Part shown: in pieces, positions 52,947 to 62,129 of the stretch
Layout of the letters: each line of letters starts with the position of its first letter
Position numbering within the stretch: the stretch's first letter is position 1
DNA from: Mucilaginibacter pineti
GTDB lineage: Bacteria; Bacteroidota; Bacteroidia; Sphingobacteriales; Sphingobacteriaceae
Assembly (NCBI RefSeq): GCF_900101875.1
Contig: NZ_FNAI01000008.1
Span: forward strand, 186,001-250,000
Reading direction: 5' to 3'
Length of the DNA stretch: 64,000 nucleotides
Notes under the pieces: model-generated
What the model was told of the DNA's origin: nothing
The model's database searches: none
Seen by the model: the letters and a program-made list of their open reading frames with translations, nothing else
Program-made: the position numbers and the translations under genes

Positions 52947-55511
52947 TTAGGCTATTACTGCATTAAAATCCTTCGCAAACTCTTCGCCATAAATGGTCTT
53001 GTATTCCTTGCAAAATGAATCGAAAGCATTTTTAGCCAGTGAGTGTTTACCCAGCGATATCAATGATTTACATTTAAGCGTCATAGCTTCCTCATTCACC
53101 GGATCGAAATAGAAGATGTAGTTGGCCAGTTTTATTAAAAACTCCGGATCATCGGTAATATTTATAGAAGCCGCGTAATGCAGATAGGTGTCAATAATTT
53201 CGTTTGATATCTCTGATTTAAAGGTATCAAGCCATTCGTATTCCACATCGGCCAAAAAGTTACCACGCTGTATGATACGGGCCATATCTGAGATCTTTTG
53301 CTTATCCAGTTTTCGCTTATCCTTAACAATATCAAGGTAATGCTGATAGTCAACCTTAACAAGCTGGGTGTCCATATCAATTTTCCAATGGCCACTCTCT
53401 TTCGAGATCTGGCATGACTGCATTTTGTCGAGCACATTCTTAAGCTTGGCTATATTAACCGAGCGGTTATTACGCGCGCTTTCTGCCGATTTATCAAACC
53501 AAAGGATCTCCTTCAATTTCTCAGAGGTGATACCTCTCCCCCGCCTTATGGTATACAAAATAATTATAAGGAACAGCTCTTTTGTAAGCGGCGTTAAGTG
53601 TTTGGTAATATCGTTACCCTCACTGTCAAACAACTGCAAATCGCCAAACAAGTATATTTTGTTTCTCAAGTCAATAACTTCTTCCTCTTCATCAGCTATA
53701 CTTTGAGCAAGTTCCTCGGCAGTAACGGGCGTTATTGCTTTTCGATTGGGCTGGTTGGACACTTCAACAGGATTTTTTGCCGTTTTCTTTCTGTAAAAAG
53801 CAACAAATGTGCCCAATATAAGTACCAAACCTATACCTATATATACAAGTGGCGAAATCCCGCTTTTGCTGGTACCAGCGGTAGCCCTAATATTAGCAAT
53901 CGGCGGACTGTTAAGCGTATATATGTTCACCTTTGTCTGCCCTTTTTCATCCAGGAAAAGCGTTATGGCGATGAATTTTTTACTTTCGGGGCAATAGAAC
54001 AGATCAGCAAATGAACTTATATCATGAAAGGTATACGGTATCTCATTGCCGAGTATCTTAAACTTAGGCTCTGTTAATGATCCTGAGATGAGCTGCAGGT
54101 TTGAATTGTATTTATGCTTTGGAAATATGAGTGCGTAGTACGAATTACTTTTTTTATCAATCACCATTGAATTAGCAAACACAAAATCTTCGCCCTTGAT
54201 GTTAAGCTCATATATTTTTTTGAACGTGTGCGACGTTACATCAAAATAAATAAGATCATACAGATTTTTGGGATTAAGGATCTGCTGCCCGCTTGAGCTG
54301 CCGTAACCACCCATAATATAAGCGCCACCATCAGTAGCTCCCAGCGCAGCCAAGTAACGGGGTGTTAGGGCTTCGCCGCCAACTTTTACTTTTTGCCAAC
54401 TTTTTGACTTGATATTGTATCGCTGTACATCGTTCCTGAACATGAACTGCCCGTATCCACCAATGATATACAGTGATGAATCTGCCGGGGAATAGAATTT
54501 ATTGGTATGCCAGTAATTGGTTTCAAAGGCGCTGTTCTTGTGTTTTATATCCCATGCCTGCGTGCTAAAATCATAAGTGGCCACCTGCTTTTGTTCTACA
54601 TTAATATTGAACAATTTTTTGAGGTTACTATTGTAGTAAGATTGGTTACCCCGAATAAGAAACTGATCGCCTGATTTGTAGCGGAACGAGGTAACCTTTG
54701 ATAATGGTACCGAATAGCTTACCAACGAATCGGTACCTGTTATGTATATGGTTTCGCTTTCGGGGTTAAAGGCCACACTCGCCGCGCCATCAACTGTTAG
54801 GGTTTGCAAAGGCTGCCAATTGCAATGCAGCTTTTTTACCCAAAGCGGATTGACTACCGCTGCCATACTCCCATTTATCTCATCACGGATTTGGCTGCCA
54901 TCTACTTCGTTTAGCTGCCATTTGTAACTGAGCTTTTGTCCCTCGGTAATTTCAATATTCCTGAGTTTCATTGGCGGCACGTCATTGGTTTTAAAATCCA
55001 GATAATCGTTTGAGCCAAACAGCATTTTAAAGCAATTATTTTTAGTCAGCTGCACATGCTGGCTGTAAACCACACCATCTACAGTAAGTGTAAGCAACTG
55101 GCTTTGCATATCAAACTTTATACGCAATCGCGTCCATCCGCTTACCAGTTTCTTTTCGTCAATGTTGAAGGAGATGTTGGAGAACTTTTCGCCGATGATG
55201 AATTTGAAATGTTTACCCTCCAGGCGCCGGTCGTACAGTAAATCAATATTTTGCTTATCGTTATTGATAAGCCTTACTATGTAACCAAAGTGATTTTCAT
55301 GGTTTGGCAAAAAAGCGAAATCAAAAGAGAGCTCAAAGTTATCCTTAAAACATAAAGGCCCATCCGGACTAAGATCAAGCCCCGTACGTTTATCCTGCAC
55401 CGTTTCATGCGACAGGAAACCTAACCCATATGATTGCGCGAATAAGCGTTGCGATGTAAAACAACTTAAAAGCAGTAAAAATATATAAAGCAGATTTTTC
55501 CTTGATCTCAT
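52947..55511 (-). CDS. Transmembrane one-component regulator: LamG-like and Kelch sensor, winged-helix/BTAD output
   Basis: Protein of 854 residues. Signal peptide to about 25 (SQRLFAQ); an N-terminal concanavalin/LamG-like beta-sandwich (about 35-200, FELSFDFAFLPNHENHFGYIVRL in part, GWTRLRIKFDMQSQLLTLTVDG in part); Kelch-type propeller repeats (about 330-470, YIIGGYGQFMFRNDVQRYNIKSKSWQKV in part, PRYLAALGATDGGAYIMGGYGS); one membrane helix near 549-572 (LVYIGIGLVLILGTFVAFY); and a cytoplasmic part with an OmpR/SARP-like winged helix (about 615-720, LTPLTKELFLIIILY, ITSEKLKEILWFDKSAESARNN) and a BTAD-like helical tail. No kinase or receiver is present. It lies directly upstream of SusC pair 4 in the same direction, so it probably senses a glycan outside and controls that locus, in the role SusR or hybrid two-component proteins play elsewhere. 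Confidence 0.85.
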   Translation of the reverse strand: MRSRKNLLYIFLLLLSCFTSQRLFAQSYGLGFLSHETVQDKRTGLDLSPDGPLCFKDNFELSFDFAFLPNHENHFGYIVRLINNDKQNIDLLYDRRLEGKHFKFIIGEKFSNISFNIDEKKLVSGWTRLRIKFDMQSQLLTLTVDGVVYSQHVQLTKNNCFKMLFGSNDYLDFKTNDVPPMKLRNIEITEGQKLSYKWQLNEVDGSQIRDEINGSMAAVVNPLWVKKLHCNWQPLQTLTVDGAASVAFNPESETIYITGTDSLVSYSVPLSKVTSFRYKSGDQFLIRGNQSYYNSNLKKLFNINVEQKQVATYDFSTQAWDIKHKNSAFETNYWHTNKFYSPADSSLYIIGGYGQFMFRNDVQRYNIKSKSWQKVKVGGEALTPRYLAALGATDGGAYIMGGYGSSSGQQILNPKNLYDLIYFDVTSHTFKKIYELNIKGEDFVFANSMVIDKKSNSYYALIFPKHKYNSNLQLISGSLTEPKFKILGNEIPYTFHDISSFADLFYCPESKKFIAITLFLDEKGQTKVNIYTLNSPPIANIRATAGTSKSGISPLVYIGIGLVLILGTFVAFYRKKTAKNPVEVSNQPNRKAITPVTAEELAQSIADEEEEVIDLRNKIYLFGDLQLFDSEGNDITKHLTPLTKELFLIIILYTIRRGRGITSEKLKEILWFDKSAESARNNRSVNIAKLKNVLDKMQSCQISKESGHWKIDMDTQLVKVDYQHYLDIVKDKRKLDKQKISDMARIIQRGNFLADVEYEWLDTFKSEISNEIIDTYLHYAASINITDDPEFLIKLANYIFYFDPVNEEAMTLKCKSLISLGKHSLAKNAFDSFCKEYKTIYGEEFAKDFNAVIA

Positions 55512-55594
55512 TAGTAAGATGAACGGTTACCAAATTTGTGTGCATAAACGTTTGCCGATAACTTTATAGGGGTATTAACCCAAAAATTAACCGC

Positions 55595-55620
55595 TGTTTA
55601 CGCAACGTATAGTTTATAAT
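55595..55620. promoter_or_regulatory. Possible shared motif upstream of the transmembrane regulator
   Basis: TTTACGCAACGTATAGTTTA lies about 85-105 bp upstream of the regulator start. It resembles TTTAACGCAATCTATTAGTT at 58363 and, in the opposite direction, TTTTACGCAATCGATTGC at the palindrome near 52777. The likeness is by eye and AT-rich context inflates it. Confidence 0.25.
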
Positions 55621-55671
55621 TGAAACAAATTTAGTGTAATGTAAGGTATCTAAGGCAATATATGTTATGCA

Positions 55672-55726
55672 GGCTGGTATTTTTTTGTCGTTTTTAACAA
55701 AAAAATACCAGCCCACGTGTTGTGGG
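55672..55726 (-). terminator. Terminator region of the GH95 gene
   Basis: On the minus strand CCCAC/GTGGG (55712-55726) forms a small hairpin followed by CTGGTATTTTTTTG, giving a seven-T tract. The same tract is also part of a larger perfect 16-bp stem (55672-55687 with 55698-55713, 10-nt loop), so two folds compete. It lies 43 bp after the GH95 stop and separates that gene from the regulator at 55511. Confidence 0.6.
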
Positions 55727-55768
55727 TAACATAAAGCTTTAAATGTGCAGCGGCTAAATCCTTACAGC

Positions 55769-58237
55769 CTATTTTGTGAGTAGCGTATAGGTAACACCCC
55801 GCTGTGTAGGCAGGTCATAAACAAGTGTCTGTTTTATACCGGGTTGCTTTAGTATAGCCTGCGGCGATATAATGGGTTTGGCCACCGCTTCTATTTGATA
55901 AAACGGATTAGGATTACTGCCGTTGGAAGCTTTCAATTGAGCGCCTCCAGCCTGTTTTAATTGGTTAGGCACCCTTAAACGGCAGTTACCACCCAAGGTA
56001 GATTTGATAGAAACGCTTACAATTTTGCCATTTTCCCATACAAGTTTTACTATTTCAAAACCGCCGCGGGCTCGTAATCCGCTGATACTGCCATTTGCCC
56101 AAACGTCTGGCAATGCGGGCAGCAAATTCAGCGCGCCGTCATGACTTTGCATCAGCATTTCGGCAATACCTGCAGTACAGCCAAAGTTACCATCTATTTG
56201 AAAAGGTGGGTGTGCGTCGAAAAGGTTAATGTATGTTCCGCCGCCGCCTTCATTTACGCCCAAGGGCGAAAGCTGTTTTTTAATGAGTTCATAAGCATGA
56301 TTACCATCTAAAAAGCGCGCCCATAAATTCACCTTCCAACCCATACTCCAGCCGGTTGATACATCGCCACGGTAAATAAGCGAGGTGCGGGCGGCATCAA
56401 ACAATTCAGGTGTGTGGTATGGCGAAATCTGCTTGCCTGGGAACAACCCGAACAAATGTGATACGTGGCGGTGTTTATCTTTCGGATCATCCAGGTCTTC
56501 CAGCCATTCCTGTAACTGGTTATACTTACCAATTTGCATAGGCGGTAAGCGGTTACGGGTTGCCTTTAGCTTATCAATAAAAGCTTTATTCTCCCCAAGC
56601 GTTTCGGCGGCGCGAATTGTGTTGGATAACAGATCAAAAACTATCTGGTTATCCATAGTAGCGCCATAAGTAAACGAAGAGCCCTCATGTGATTTTGGCG
56701 AGTTCTCTGGCGACATCCCCGGCGATACAACCAGCCAATGATGTACCGGCTCCTCAATTAAAAAATCAAGATAAAACTGCGACGCTCCTTTTAATATGGG
56801 ATATACCGATGTTAAGTATTGCTTATCGCCACCGTACATGTATTTTTCCCATAAATGCTGACTAAGCCATGCACCGCCCATTGGCCACATGCCGTAAAAT
56901 ATATCGTCAACCGGGCCGGTTATTCGCCATAGATCGGTATTGTGGTGAGTCATCCAGCCCCCGGCGCCGTACATCACTTTGGCAGTTTTGGCACCTGTTT
57001 GTGATAGTTCCCGCACCATTTGTATCAGCGGTAAATGCGTTTCTGGCAGGTTGGTATTCTCGGCCGGCCAGTAGTTCATTTCGGTATTAATGTTGATGGT
57101 GTATTTGCTATCCCAGGGCGGGTCCATCAAATCGTTCCAAATTCCTTGCAGGTTGGCCGGCTGTCCGCCCGGTTCTGATGCTGAAATAAGCAGGTAACGT
57201 CCGTAAGCAAAATATAGCGATACTAATTGTGGGTCGTTACCAGTTGCAAATGCTTTAAGTCGTTCATCGGTAGGCTTATCTGCCATTGCCGTACGACCTA
57301 AATTAAGCTTAACCCGATTGAAATATTTTTGATAAGCCGCTTTATGGGCCTGTAATAACGTAACATAAGGAATTTTCAACGCGTTTTGCAGGTAAGCATC
57401 CGCACGTTTAAAAGCATCTGCGCTGATATCGTGATAATTAACAAAATTGGTAGCTATAGAAATATATAGCGTTGCCGACGTAGCATTTTTTACAACTATA
57501 CTGGTATCAGTCTTGATTACTGAACCGCCATCGGTTTTCAATTTCACCAGCGATTCAAAGTTCACCATTCCCTTTACGCCCTCATGATCTGTAGTAGTGC
57601 CCGAGAGTTGCAGCACATTACCCTCATTGGCCTTAATAACCGTTTTTTGTGGCGAGCCCATAGATGCCGAAAAGTTAAGCATAGCTGCTTTACTGGCCGT
57701 AAGCCGCACAATTATTACCTGGTTAGGGATGGACGAAAAAACTTCGCGGGTATACTTTACGCCATCGATTGTGTAAATGGTACGGGCAATGGCATCGTCA
57801 AGGTTTAGCTCACGATAGTAGTTCTCTGGCTGGGTGTGCCCCGGAAAATCAAGGTATAAATTACCCACCGGCTCATACATCATCCCATTGTTTTGTTTAG
57901 CCTGGATCTTTTTTGAAGCCAACGCCTGCGCAGCTTTATATTTGCCCTCAAAAAGCAGTTGCCTTACCTGCGGCAAGGCCTCCAAGGCATCTGGATTATT
58001 ATTATCAGACGGACTGCCGCTCCAAACCGAGGTTTCGTTAAGCTTAATAACCTCACGACCGGGATTACCATAAACCATAGCCCCTAAGCGCCCGTTGCCT
58101 ACAGGCAGGGCATTTGCCCAGGTATTGCCTGCCGGTTGGGTATACCAAAGCTTATTGTCAGTTTTGCTTTGAGCGTTTGCAATTACGGCAGGCGATATTA
58201 ATAACAATAAAAATATGAGTTTGTAAAATTTGGTCAT
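55769..58237 (-). CDS. GH95 alpha-L-fucosidase
   Basis: Exported enzyme of about 822 residues from ATG 58237, which begins directly with a signal peptide ([15 protein letters not shown]); the open frame continues to 58315. GH95 enzymes release L-fucose by inversion, most often from alpha-1,2 linkages. Motifs: [27 protein letters not shown] at the N-terminal domain, [16 protein letters not shown] (the two Asn that help the water), VSPGMSPEN (acid Glu region) and [16 protein letters not shown] (Asp region); all key residues appear kept. It stands alone between a terminator and a divergent gene at 58403. Its product is the substrate expected for the fucose operon at 33-37 kb and for Fkp. Confidence 0.93.
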   Translation of the reverse strand: MTKFYKLIFLLLLISPAVIANAQSKTDNKLWYTQPAGNTWANALPVGNGRLGAMVYGNPGREVIKLNETSVWSGSPSDNNNPDALEALPQVRQLLFEGKYKAAQALASKKIQAKQNNGMMYEPVGNLYLDFPGHTQPENYYRELNLDDAIARTIYTIDGVKYTREVFSSIPNQVIIVRLTASKAAMLNFSASMGSPQKTVIKANEGNVLQLSGTTTDHEGVKGMVNFESLVKLKTDGGSVIKTDTSIVVKNATSATLYISIATNFVNYHDISADAFKRADAYLQNALKIPYVTLLQAHKAAYQKYFNRVKLNLGRTAMADKPTDERLKAFATGNDPQLVSLYFAYGRYLLISASEPGGQPANLQGIWNDLMDPPWDSKYTININTEMNYWPAENTNLPETHLPLIQMVRELSQTGAKTAKVMYGAGGWMTHHNTDLWRITGPVDDIFYGMWPMGGAWLSQHLWEKYMYGGDKQYLTSVYPILKGASQFYLDFLIEEPVHHWLVVSPGMSPENSPKSHEGSSFTYGATMDNQIVFDLLSNTIRAAETLGENKAFIDKLKATRNRLPPMQIGKYNQLQEWLEDLDDPKDKHRHVSHLFGLFPGKQISPYHTPELFDAARTSLIYRGDVSTGWSMGWKVNLWARFLDGNHAYELIKKQLSPLGVNEGGGGTYINLFDAHPPFQIDGNFGCTAGIAEMLMQSHDGALNLLPALPDVWANGSISGLRARGGFEIVKLVWENGKIVSVSIKSTLGGNCRLRVPNQLKQAGGAQLKASNGSNPNPFYQIEAVAKPIISPQAILKQPGIKQTLVYDLPTQRGVTYTLLTK

Positions 58238-58362
58238 GTATTGGTTTGATAACTGGTTTTTCAAAAGGCAAGCAGCCTCTTGGGGTTTATGTAAGGTAAA
58301 GAAAATAAATTCCAATTAATAAACCATTAATAATGGATTAACCGATAACCTTTTTGCTTTAA

Positions 58363-58387
58363 TTTAACGCAATCTATTAGTTTTACA
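58363..58387. promoter_or_regulatory. Possible regulatory motif in the GH95 divergent region
   Basis: TTTAACGCAATCTATTAGTT lies between the GH95 start (58237) and the gene at 58403. Its ACGCAATC.ATT core matches one half of the palindrome at 52777. An ATGGATTA box at 58333-58340, 96 bp upstream of GH95, also resembles the second box of the repeats at 24211 and 32447. Both likenesses are partial. Confidence 0.25.
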
Positions 58388-58402
58388 CCAAAAAAACCTG
58401 CT

Positions 58403-58852
58403 ATGACCTTTGTAAAAACAATATTACTATCGGGAGTTGTGCTGTTGCTGGGCATTAGCTTTAATTATAAACCGGCAATACCTAAACATGACCCTGAACA
58501 TGCACCCGAACTTGTGAAAGGTAATTTTGTTGATGATTACGGCATACGGTATACCATTAACGATACCTTGTGGATCCAACTACCGCACACCAAATTTCAT
58601 ATTATAAAGTGGAACACCAAAGAGCAGTATCTGCTGGCCCGCAACGACAATAAAAATCCCGGCGAAGGCGGCCTTTATACCCGTATAGATTATATGGCCT
58701 TCAATAAAATGAAACCCTGGTTATGGGGCTATTGCCTCAGCGTATACGATGCCAAAACCGATTCCATTGCCGAAGCCACCGCCAAGGCCAATCGCACGCA
58801 TCCAAAAGAAGGGTGTAATGGGTATCCTTTTTCGAGGATGAAAAGAAGGTAA
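58403..58852 (+). CDS. Small exported protein of unknown function
   Basis: Protein of 149 residues with a hydrophobic N-terminal signal or anchor (about 4-20, VKTILLSGVVLLLGISF). The mature part has strand-like segments (YGIRYTINDTLWIQLPHTKFHIIKWNTKEQYLLARND, in part) and a basic end. It has one Cys near the C-terminus. It is divergent from GH95. I do not recognise a family; consistent codon use and a sensible signal argue that it is real. Confidence 0.6.
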   Translation: MTFVKTILLSGVVLLLGISFNYKPAIPKHDPEHAPELVKGNFVDDYGIRYTINDTLWIQLPHTKFHIIKWNTKEQYLLARNDNKNPGEGGLYTRIDYMAFNKMKPWLWGYCLSVYDAKTDSIAEATAKANRTHPKEGCNGYPFSRMKRR

Positions 58853-58937
58853 AAAAAACATGTGAACAACACACCTCTGCCATAACACAATGCGTTGCGT
58901 GCCCGATCAAAAACAATAGTCCATCAATTGAAATATG

Positions 58938-59110
58938 GGTAGCCCCTATGGGGCATAAACGATTTGATGTCTTTTTCTACAAACAGGTAGTCCCTCCAGG
59001 ACATAAAAACTACCGTTTCTTATCAATATTAGATACACTTCTCTGTCCCGGAGGGACTACCTGTTTGTAGGATAATAGAAAAAAAGAATTTGTCCCCAGC
59101 GGGGACTACC
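58938..59110. repeat. REP-like palindromic repeat cluster (four units, two per direction)
   Basis: Four related units in the gene-free stretch 58853-59192: GGTAGCCCCTATGGGGCATA at 58938 and GGTAGTCCCTCCAGGACATA at 58986 read forward; GTCCCGGAGGGACTACC at 59045-59061 and TGTCCCCAGCGGGGACTACC at 59091-59110 read backward. Units two and three form a long inverted repeat, 58977-59003 against 59044-59070, 26 of 27 bases matched, with a 40-nt loop. Each unit holds its own small GGGxxCCC-type palindrome. This is the form of REP/BIME elements mobilised by IS200-like (RAYT) transposases. Confidence 0.75.
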
Positions 59111-59169
59111 CCTGTTCTTTTATTCTACAATGTATTTCAATAAGCTATTGTTCTCTCTCAAAGTGCGAA

Positions 59170-59180
59170 GGGGGGGGGGG
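59170..59180. repeat. Run of eleven G
   Basis: Homopolymer of 11 G (59170-59180), 12 bp after the stop of the histidine kinase gene at 59193. Prone to slippage in replication and sequencing. As it lies outside any coding frame it should not switch a protein on or off. Confidence 0.85.
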
Positions 59181-59192
59181 TATTTTCTCCTA

Positions 59193-60950
59193 CTAAACAT
59201 TAGCCACCGGCAGTGCGAAGCCAAATTTACTACCCTCGCCAATGGCGCTTTCAACCCAGATGCGGCCGTTTTGGGCTTCAATAAAATCTTTGGAAATAGC
59301 AAGGCCCAGACCCGAGCCGGATTTGTTTTGCCCGTCCGTAGGTACCTGAAAATAACGGTCGAACAGGCGTTTTTGATATTGCTCATCTATACCCTTACCA
59401 AAATCCTTCACAGAAAATTCCACTTCGCCCCCGGCATTACTGATGCTGATGATCACCTTTGATTTTTCTGAACTGTACCGCAGCGCGTTCGACAGGAAGT
59501 TGACCAGCACCCAGGCTGTTTTCTCCACGTCGGCATTTACCACCGGCAAGCCTTCACTTTTCACAACCTCAAGCTTCACCCCTTTTTGCTTGGCCTGAAA
59601 ACTTACCGATTCAATAGCATAATCGATGATCTGCTCTGGTTTAACAGGAATAAAATTGAGTTGGATATTCCCGGTTTCCACCTGCGATAGCTCAAGCAGC
59701 TCGCTTGTGATCTTTAGCAGGCGGTCGCTATCATCTTTTATATGTTCAAGCAGTTGCTGTTGCTCGGTGTTGATATGGCCCACACGCTCATCGCGCATTA
59801 ATTTCAGGCTCATCTTTATAGATGATATAGGCGTTTTTAACTCATGCGATATGGTGGCTATAAAATTGGTCTTTGCTTCGTCGCGCTCTTTAAATTCGGT
59901 GATGTTGCGCAGAATATAAACCTTACCTGCCGGAATCCTGGCTTTATTTAAAGGCTGATCTGCATCTGTTACCAGGTTGGGTACGGCTATTTCCCTTGCC
60001 TCTAACTGAAAATGCGAATCTCTGCCGTCTACCACTATCTTAAATGGCTTGCCGGCCATTTCATCGGCAATTATTGATTTAAACAGATCGTTACCTTTAG
60101 CCATATCCTCTACCGAACGGCCTTCCATTTTATCATGACCAAGGTTAAGGATATTTTTGGCGGTTGTGTTAATAAATAACACCTCCCGGTTTTCATTTAT
60201 ACCGATAATGGCATCGTGCATTTGCTCAATAATGGTTTCGATCCGCAGTTTTTCCGACATGATTTTGGACAGGTTGCTATTTTCCCATTCATTAAGCCGG
60301 ATGGCCATATCATTGAAGGCACCTGCAACTTCGGCAAACTCGTCGTTCTTATCAAAATGAATGCGTTGGCTGTAGTTCTTTTGACCAATTGCCCTAATCC
60401 CCGTTAATAACGTGTTAAGCGGATTTAAAATAAACCCGGGAAAGTTCACGCTAAAGCTAAACAACACCAAAAAAGTAAACGTACCCGCAAAACCTAAAAA
60501 CAAGGTAGATTCATCAACGGAAGTATTTGCCCTGTCGTTTTTATGAACAATGGCCTTCATATTTATCGTTTCAACCTGGCGCAGGTACCGGCGGGTGGTG
60601 CGTTCGGCTATGGCCAGGTCGGCTAAACTGGCGGTTTTGTTTTGCAGCAAATTAAATGAAGCTTTAATACCTGCAACACCCGCCGCTTCACCCGGTTCTG
60701 TAATATTATGCTCTTCCTTGGCAAGCTGACCGTTAAACTTTTCAATAGCGGCGTTGCTTAATGGCAAACTGTTTTCATCAAGAATAGTACGCATTTCGCG
60801 GCAATAGCTTAGCGTTTCGTAGTTATCCTTTAAAATGATCTTAGCACTGTTTGAGATCTGGTTGATGTAGAATATGGATATCGCGCCGAAGAACAGCACC
60901 ACGACAAACAGGAATCCAAATCCTAAGCGGAGTTTATTTTTTACTTTCAT
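59193..60950 (-). CDS. PAS/HAMP sensor histidine kinase coupled to KdpD
   Basis: Inner-membrane kinase of 585 residues. Two membrane helices (about 9-31 and 152-178) enclose a helical periplasmic sensor; a HAMP linker (about 178-232), a PAS domain (about 245-345, IEQMHDAIIGINENREVLFIN), a HisKA domain with phospho-His in FIATISHELKTPISSIKMSLKLM (in part, near 372), and an ATPase domain with NFLSNALRYSS, KDFGKGID and GSGLGLAISKDFIEA follow. Its start overlaps the stop of the KdpD-like gene by 4 bp (ATGA), so translation is coupled. In most bacteria the kinase is fused to the KdpD sensor; here it is a separate protein with a HAMP/PAS sensor. No kdpE response regulator is in the window. Confidence 0.92.
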   Translation of the reverse strand: MKVKNKLRLGFGFLFVVVLFFGAISIFYINQISNSAKIILKDNYETLSYCREMRTILDENSLPLSNAAIEKFNGQLAKEEHNITEPGEAAGVAGIKASFNLLQNKTASLADLAIAERTTRRYLRQVETINMKAIVHKNDRANTSVDESTLFLGFAGTFTFLVLFSFSVNFPGFILNPLNTLLTGIRAIGQKNYSQRIHFDKNDEFAEVAGAFNDMAIRLNEWENSNLSKIMSEKLRIETIIEQMHDAIIGINENREVLFINTTAKNILNLGHDKMEGRSVEDMAKGNDLFKSIIADEMAGKPFKIVVDGRDSHFQLEAREIAVPNLVTDADQPLNKARIPAGKVYILRNITEFKERDEAKTNFIATISHELKTPISSIKMSLKLMRDERVGHINTEQQQLLEHIKDDSDRLLKITSELLELSQVETGNIQLNFIPVKPEQIIDYAIESVSFQAKQKGVKLEVVKSEGLPVVNADVEKTAWVLVNFLSNALRYSSEKSKVIISISNAGGEVEFSVKDFGKGIDEQYQKRLFDRYFQVPTDGQNKSGSGLGLAISKDFIEAQNGRIWVESAIGEGSKFGFALPVANV

Positions 60951-62077
60951 GACAGTATTACTAAATCAGTTTCTTTGGCCGCAATGTTCTTTAACAGTTC
61001 ATTAAATACTGCGGTGCGTACAATCACCTGAAACAAACTCAGGTGGGGTTTGCCAATGCAAATAGTTGTTATCTCGCGCTCATCGGCAACCTGCATAATG
61101 GCTTGGGTTACGTTGTCGCTTTTTATCTTTATTACTTCGGCGCCCAGTTCGGTAGCCAGTTTAAAGTTATTAATTAAATACCGTTGCTTATCCAGTTTTA
61201 TGCGGTCGAGGCTTTCACTGCTGCTTTGCACATACAGCACTATCCACGGCGAACGATAGTAGGATGCCAGCCTTGCCGTTTTGCGAATCACTATCTTGGC
61301 AGTTTCGGCATTGGATGATATACAGGCTAAAAAACGTTCGGGCCTCAGCTTTATTTGCTTGGGAACTTCTATATCTATCTTTCGCTCTAAATGGTGGGCA
61401 ACCTCCTTGAGCGCTATCTCGCGCAGCTGAAGTATCTTATCGCTCTGGAAAAAGTTTTGCAGCGCCCGTTCTATTTTACTTTGGTCGTAAATTTTGCCCT
61501 CTTTTAAGCGGTCAATCAATTCATCGGCGGTAAGGTCGATATTCACGATCTCGTCGGCCAGTTCCAGTATCTTATCGGGGATGCGTTCGGTTATGGGTAC
61601 ACCGGTTATTTGTTCAATTTCTTCATTAAGGCTTTCCAGGTGCTGAATGTTCACCGCGGTAATTACGCTGATGCCAGCCTCCAGCAGATCAACCACATCC
61701 TGCCAGCGCTTACCATTTTTACTGCCTTCGATATTGCTATGGGCCAGTTCATCAACAATAACTACTTCGGGATGCCGGTTAAGGATGGTTTGAAGGTCCA
61801 TCTCTTCCAATTCCTTGCCCTTGTAAAATATTTTACGACGATTGATAATGGGCAAGCCAGCCAGCAAGGCATGTGTTTCGGCACGATTATGGGTTTCAAT
61901 ATACCCTATTTGAATACCGATGCCATTGCGCTGCAGGGCATGGGCTTCCAACAGCATCCGGTAGCTTTTGCCCACACCGGCGCTCATCCCAATATAAATT
62001 TTGAGCTTACCCCGCCTGGACCGTTTTACAAGGTCGATAAAGGTTTTTACGGTACCGTCTTTACTATCGCTTTCCAT
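60947..62077 (-). CDS. kdpD: KdpD N-terminal sensor protein with Usp domain, lacking a kinase
   Basis: Cytoplasmic protein of 376 residues that equals only the N-terminal part of classic KdpD (about 890 residues). The KdpD domain (about 20-230) has the Walker A motif GMSAGVGKSY near 30 and VIVDELAHSNIEGSKNGKRWQDV near 105; a universal-stress-protein domain (about 245-376) follows. KdpD controls the K+ pump in response to low potassium or turgor. The kinase part is encoded separately by the overlapping gene at 59193. It follows kdpC by 52 bp with a small palindrome between. Confidence 0.92.
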   Translation of the reverse strand: MESDSKDGTVKTFIDLVKRSRRGKLKIYIGMSAGVGKSYRMLLEAHALQRNGIGIQIGYIETHNRAETHALLAGLPIINRRKIFYKGKELEEMDLQTILNRHPEVVIVDELAHSNIEGSKNGKRWQDVVDLLEAGISVITAVNIQHLESLNEEIEQITGVPITERIPDKILELADEIVNIDLTADELIDRLKEGKIYDQSKIERALQNFFQSDKILQLREIALKEVAHHLERKIDIEVPKQIKLRPERFLACISSNAETAKIVIRKTARLASYYRSPWIVLYVQSSSESLDRIKLDKQRYLINNFKLATELGAEVIKIKSDNVTQAIMQVADEREITTICIGKPHLSLFQVIVRTAVFNELLKNIAAKETDLVILS

Positions 62078-62089
62078 GATCTTTTTAAA

Positions 62090-62113
62090 CCCCTCTCCCT
62101 TTGAGGAGAAGGG
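62090..62113. repeat. Small intergenic palindrome between kdpC and kdpD
   Basis: CCCcTCTCC (62090-62098) pairs with GGAGAaGGG (62105-62113) with one C/A mismatch and a 6-nt loop. Sequences of the CCCCTCTCC-TTTG-GGAGAGGGG kind occur as dispersed intergenic repeats in many genomes. It could also lower downstream expression in the kdp operon. Confidence 0.45.
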
Positions 62114-62129
62114 TAATCTTAAGCTTCTA

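Noticed and set aside
53598-54014. Plus-strand frame of 138 codons inside the transmembrane regulator gene
   Set aside because: It is a shadow of the membrane-helix and linker region of the real gene and has no own motif.
59170-59180. G11 run as a phase-variation switch
   Set aside because: It lies after the kinase stop codon and outside any promoter I can see, so slippage would not alter a protein.
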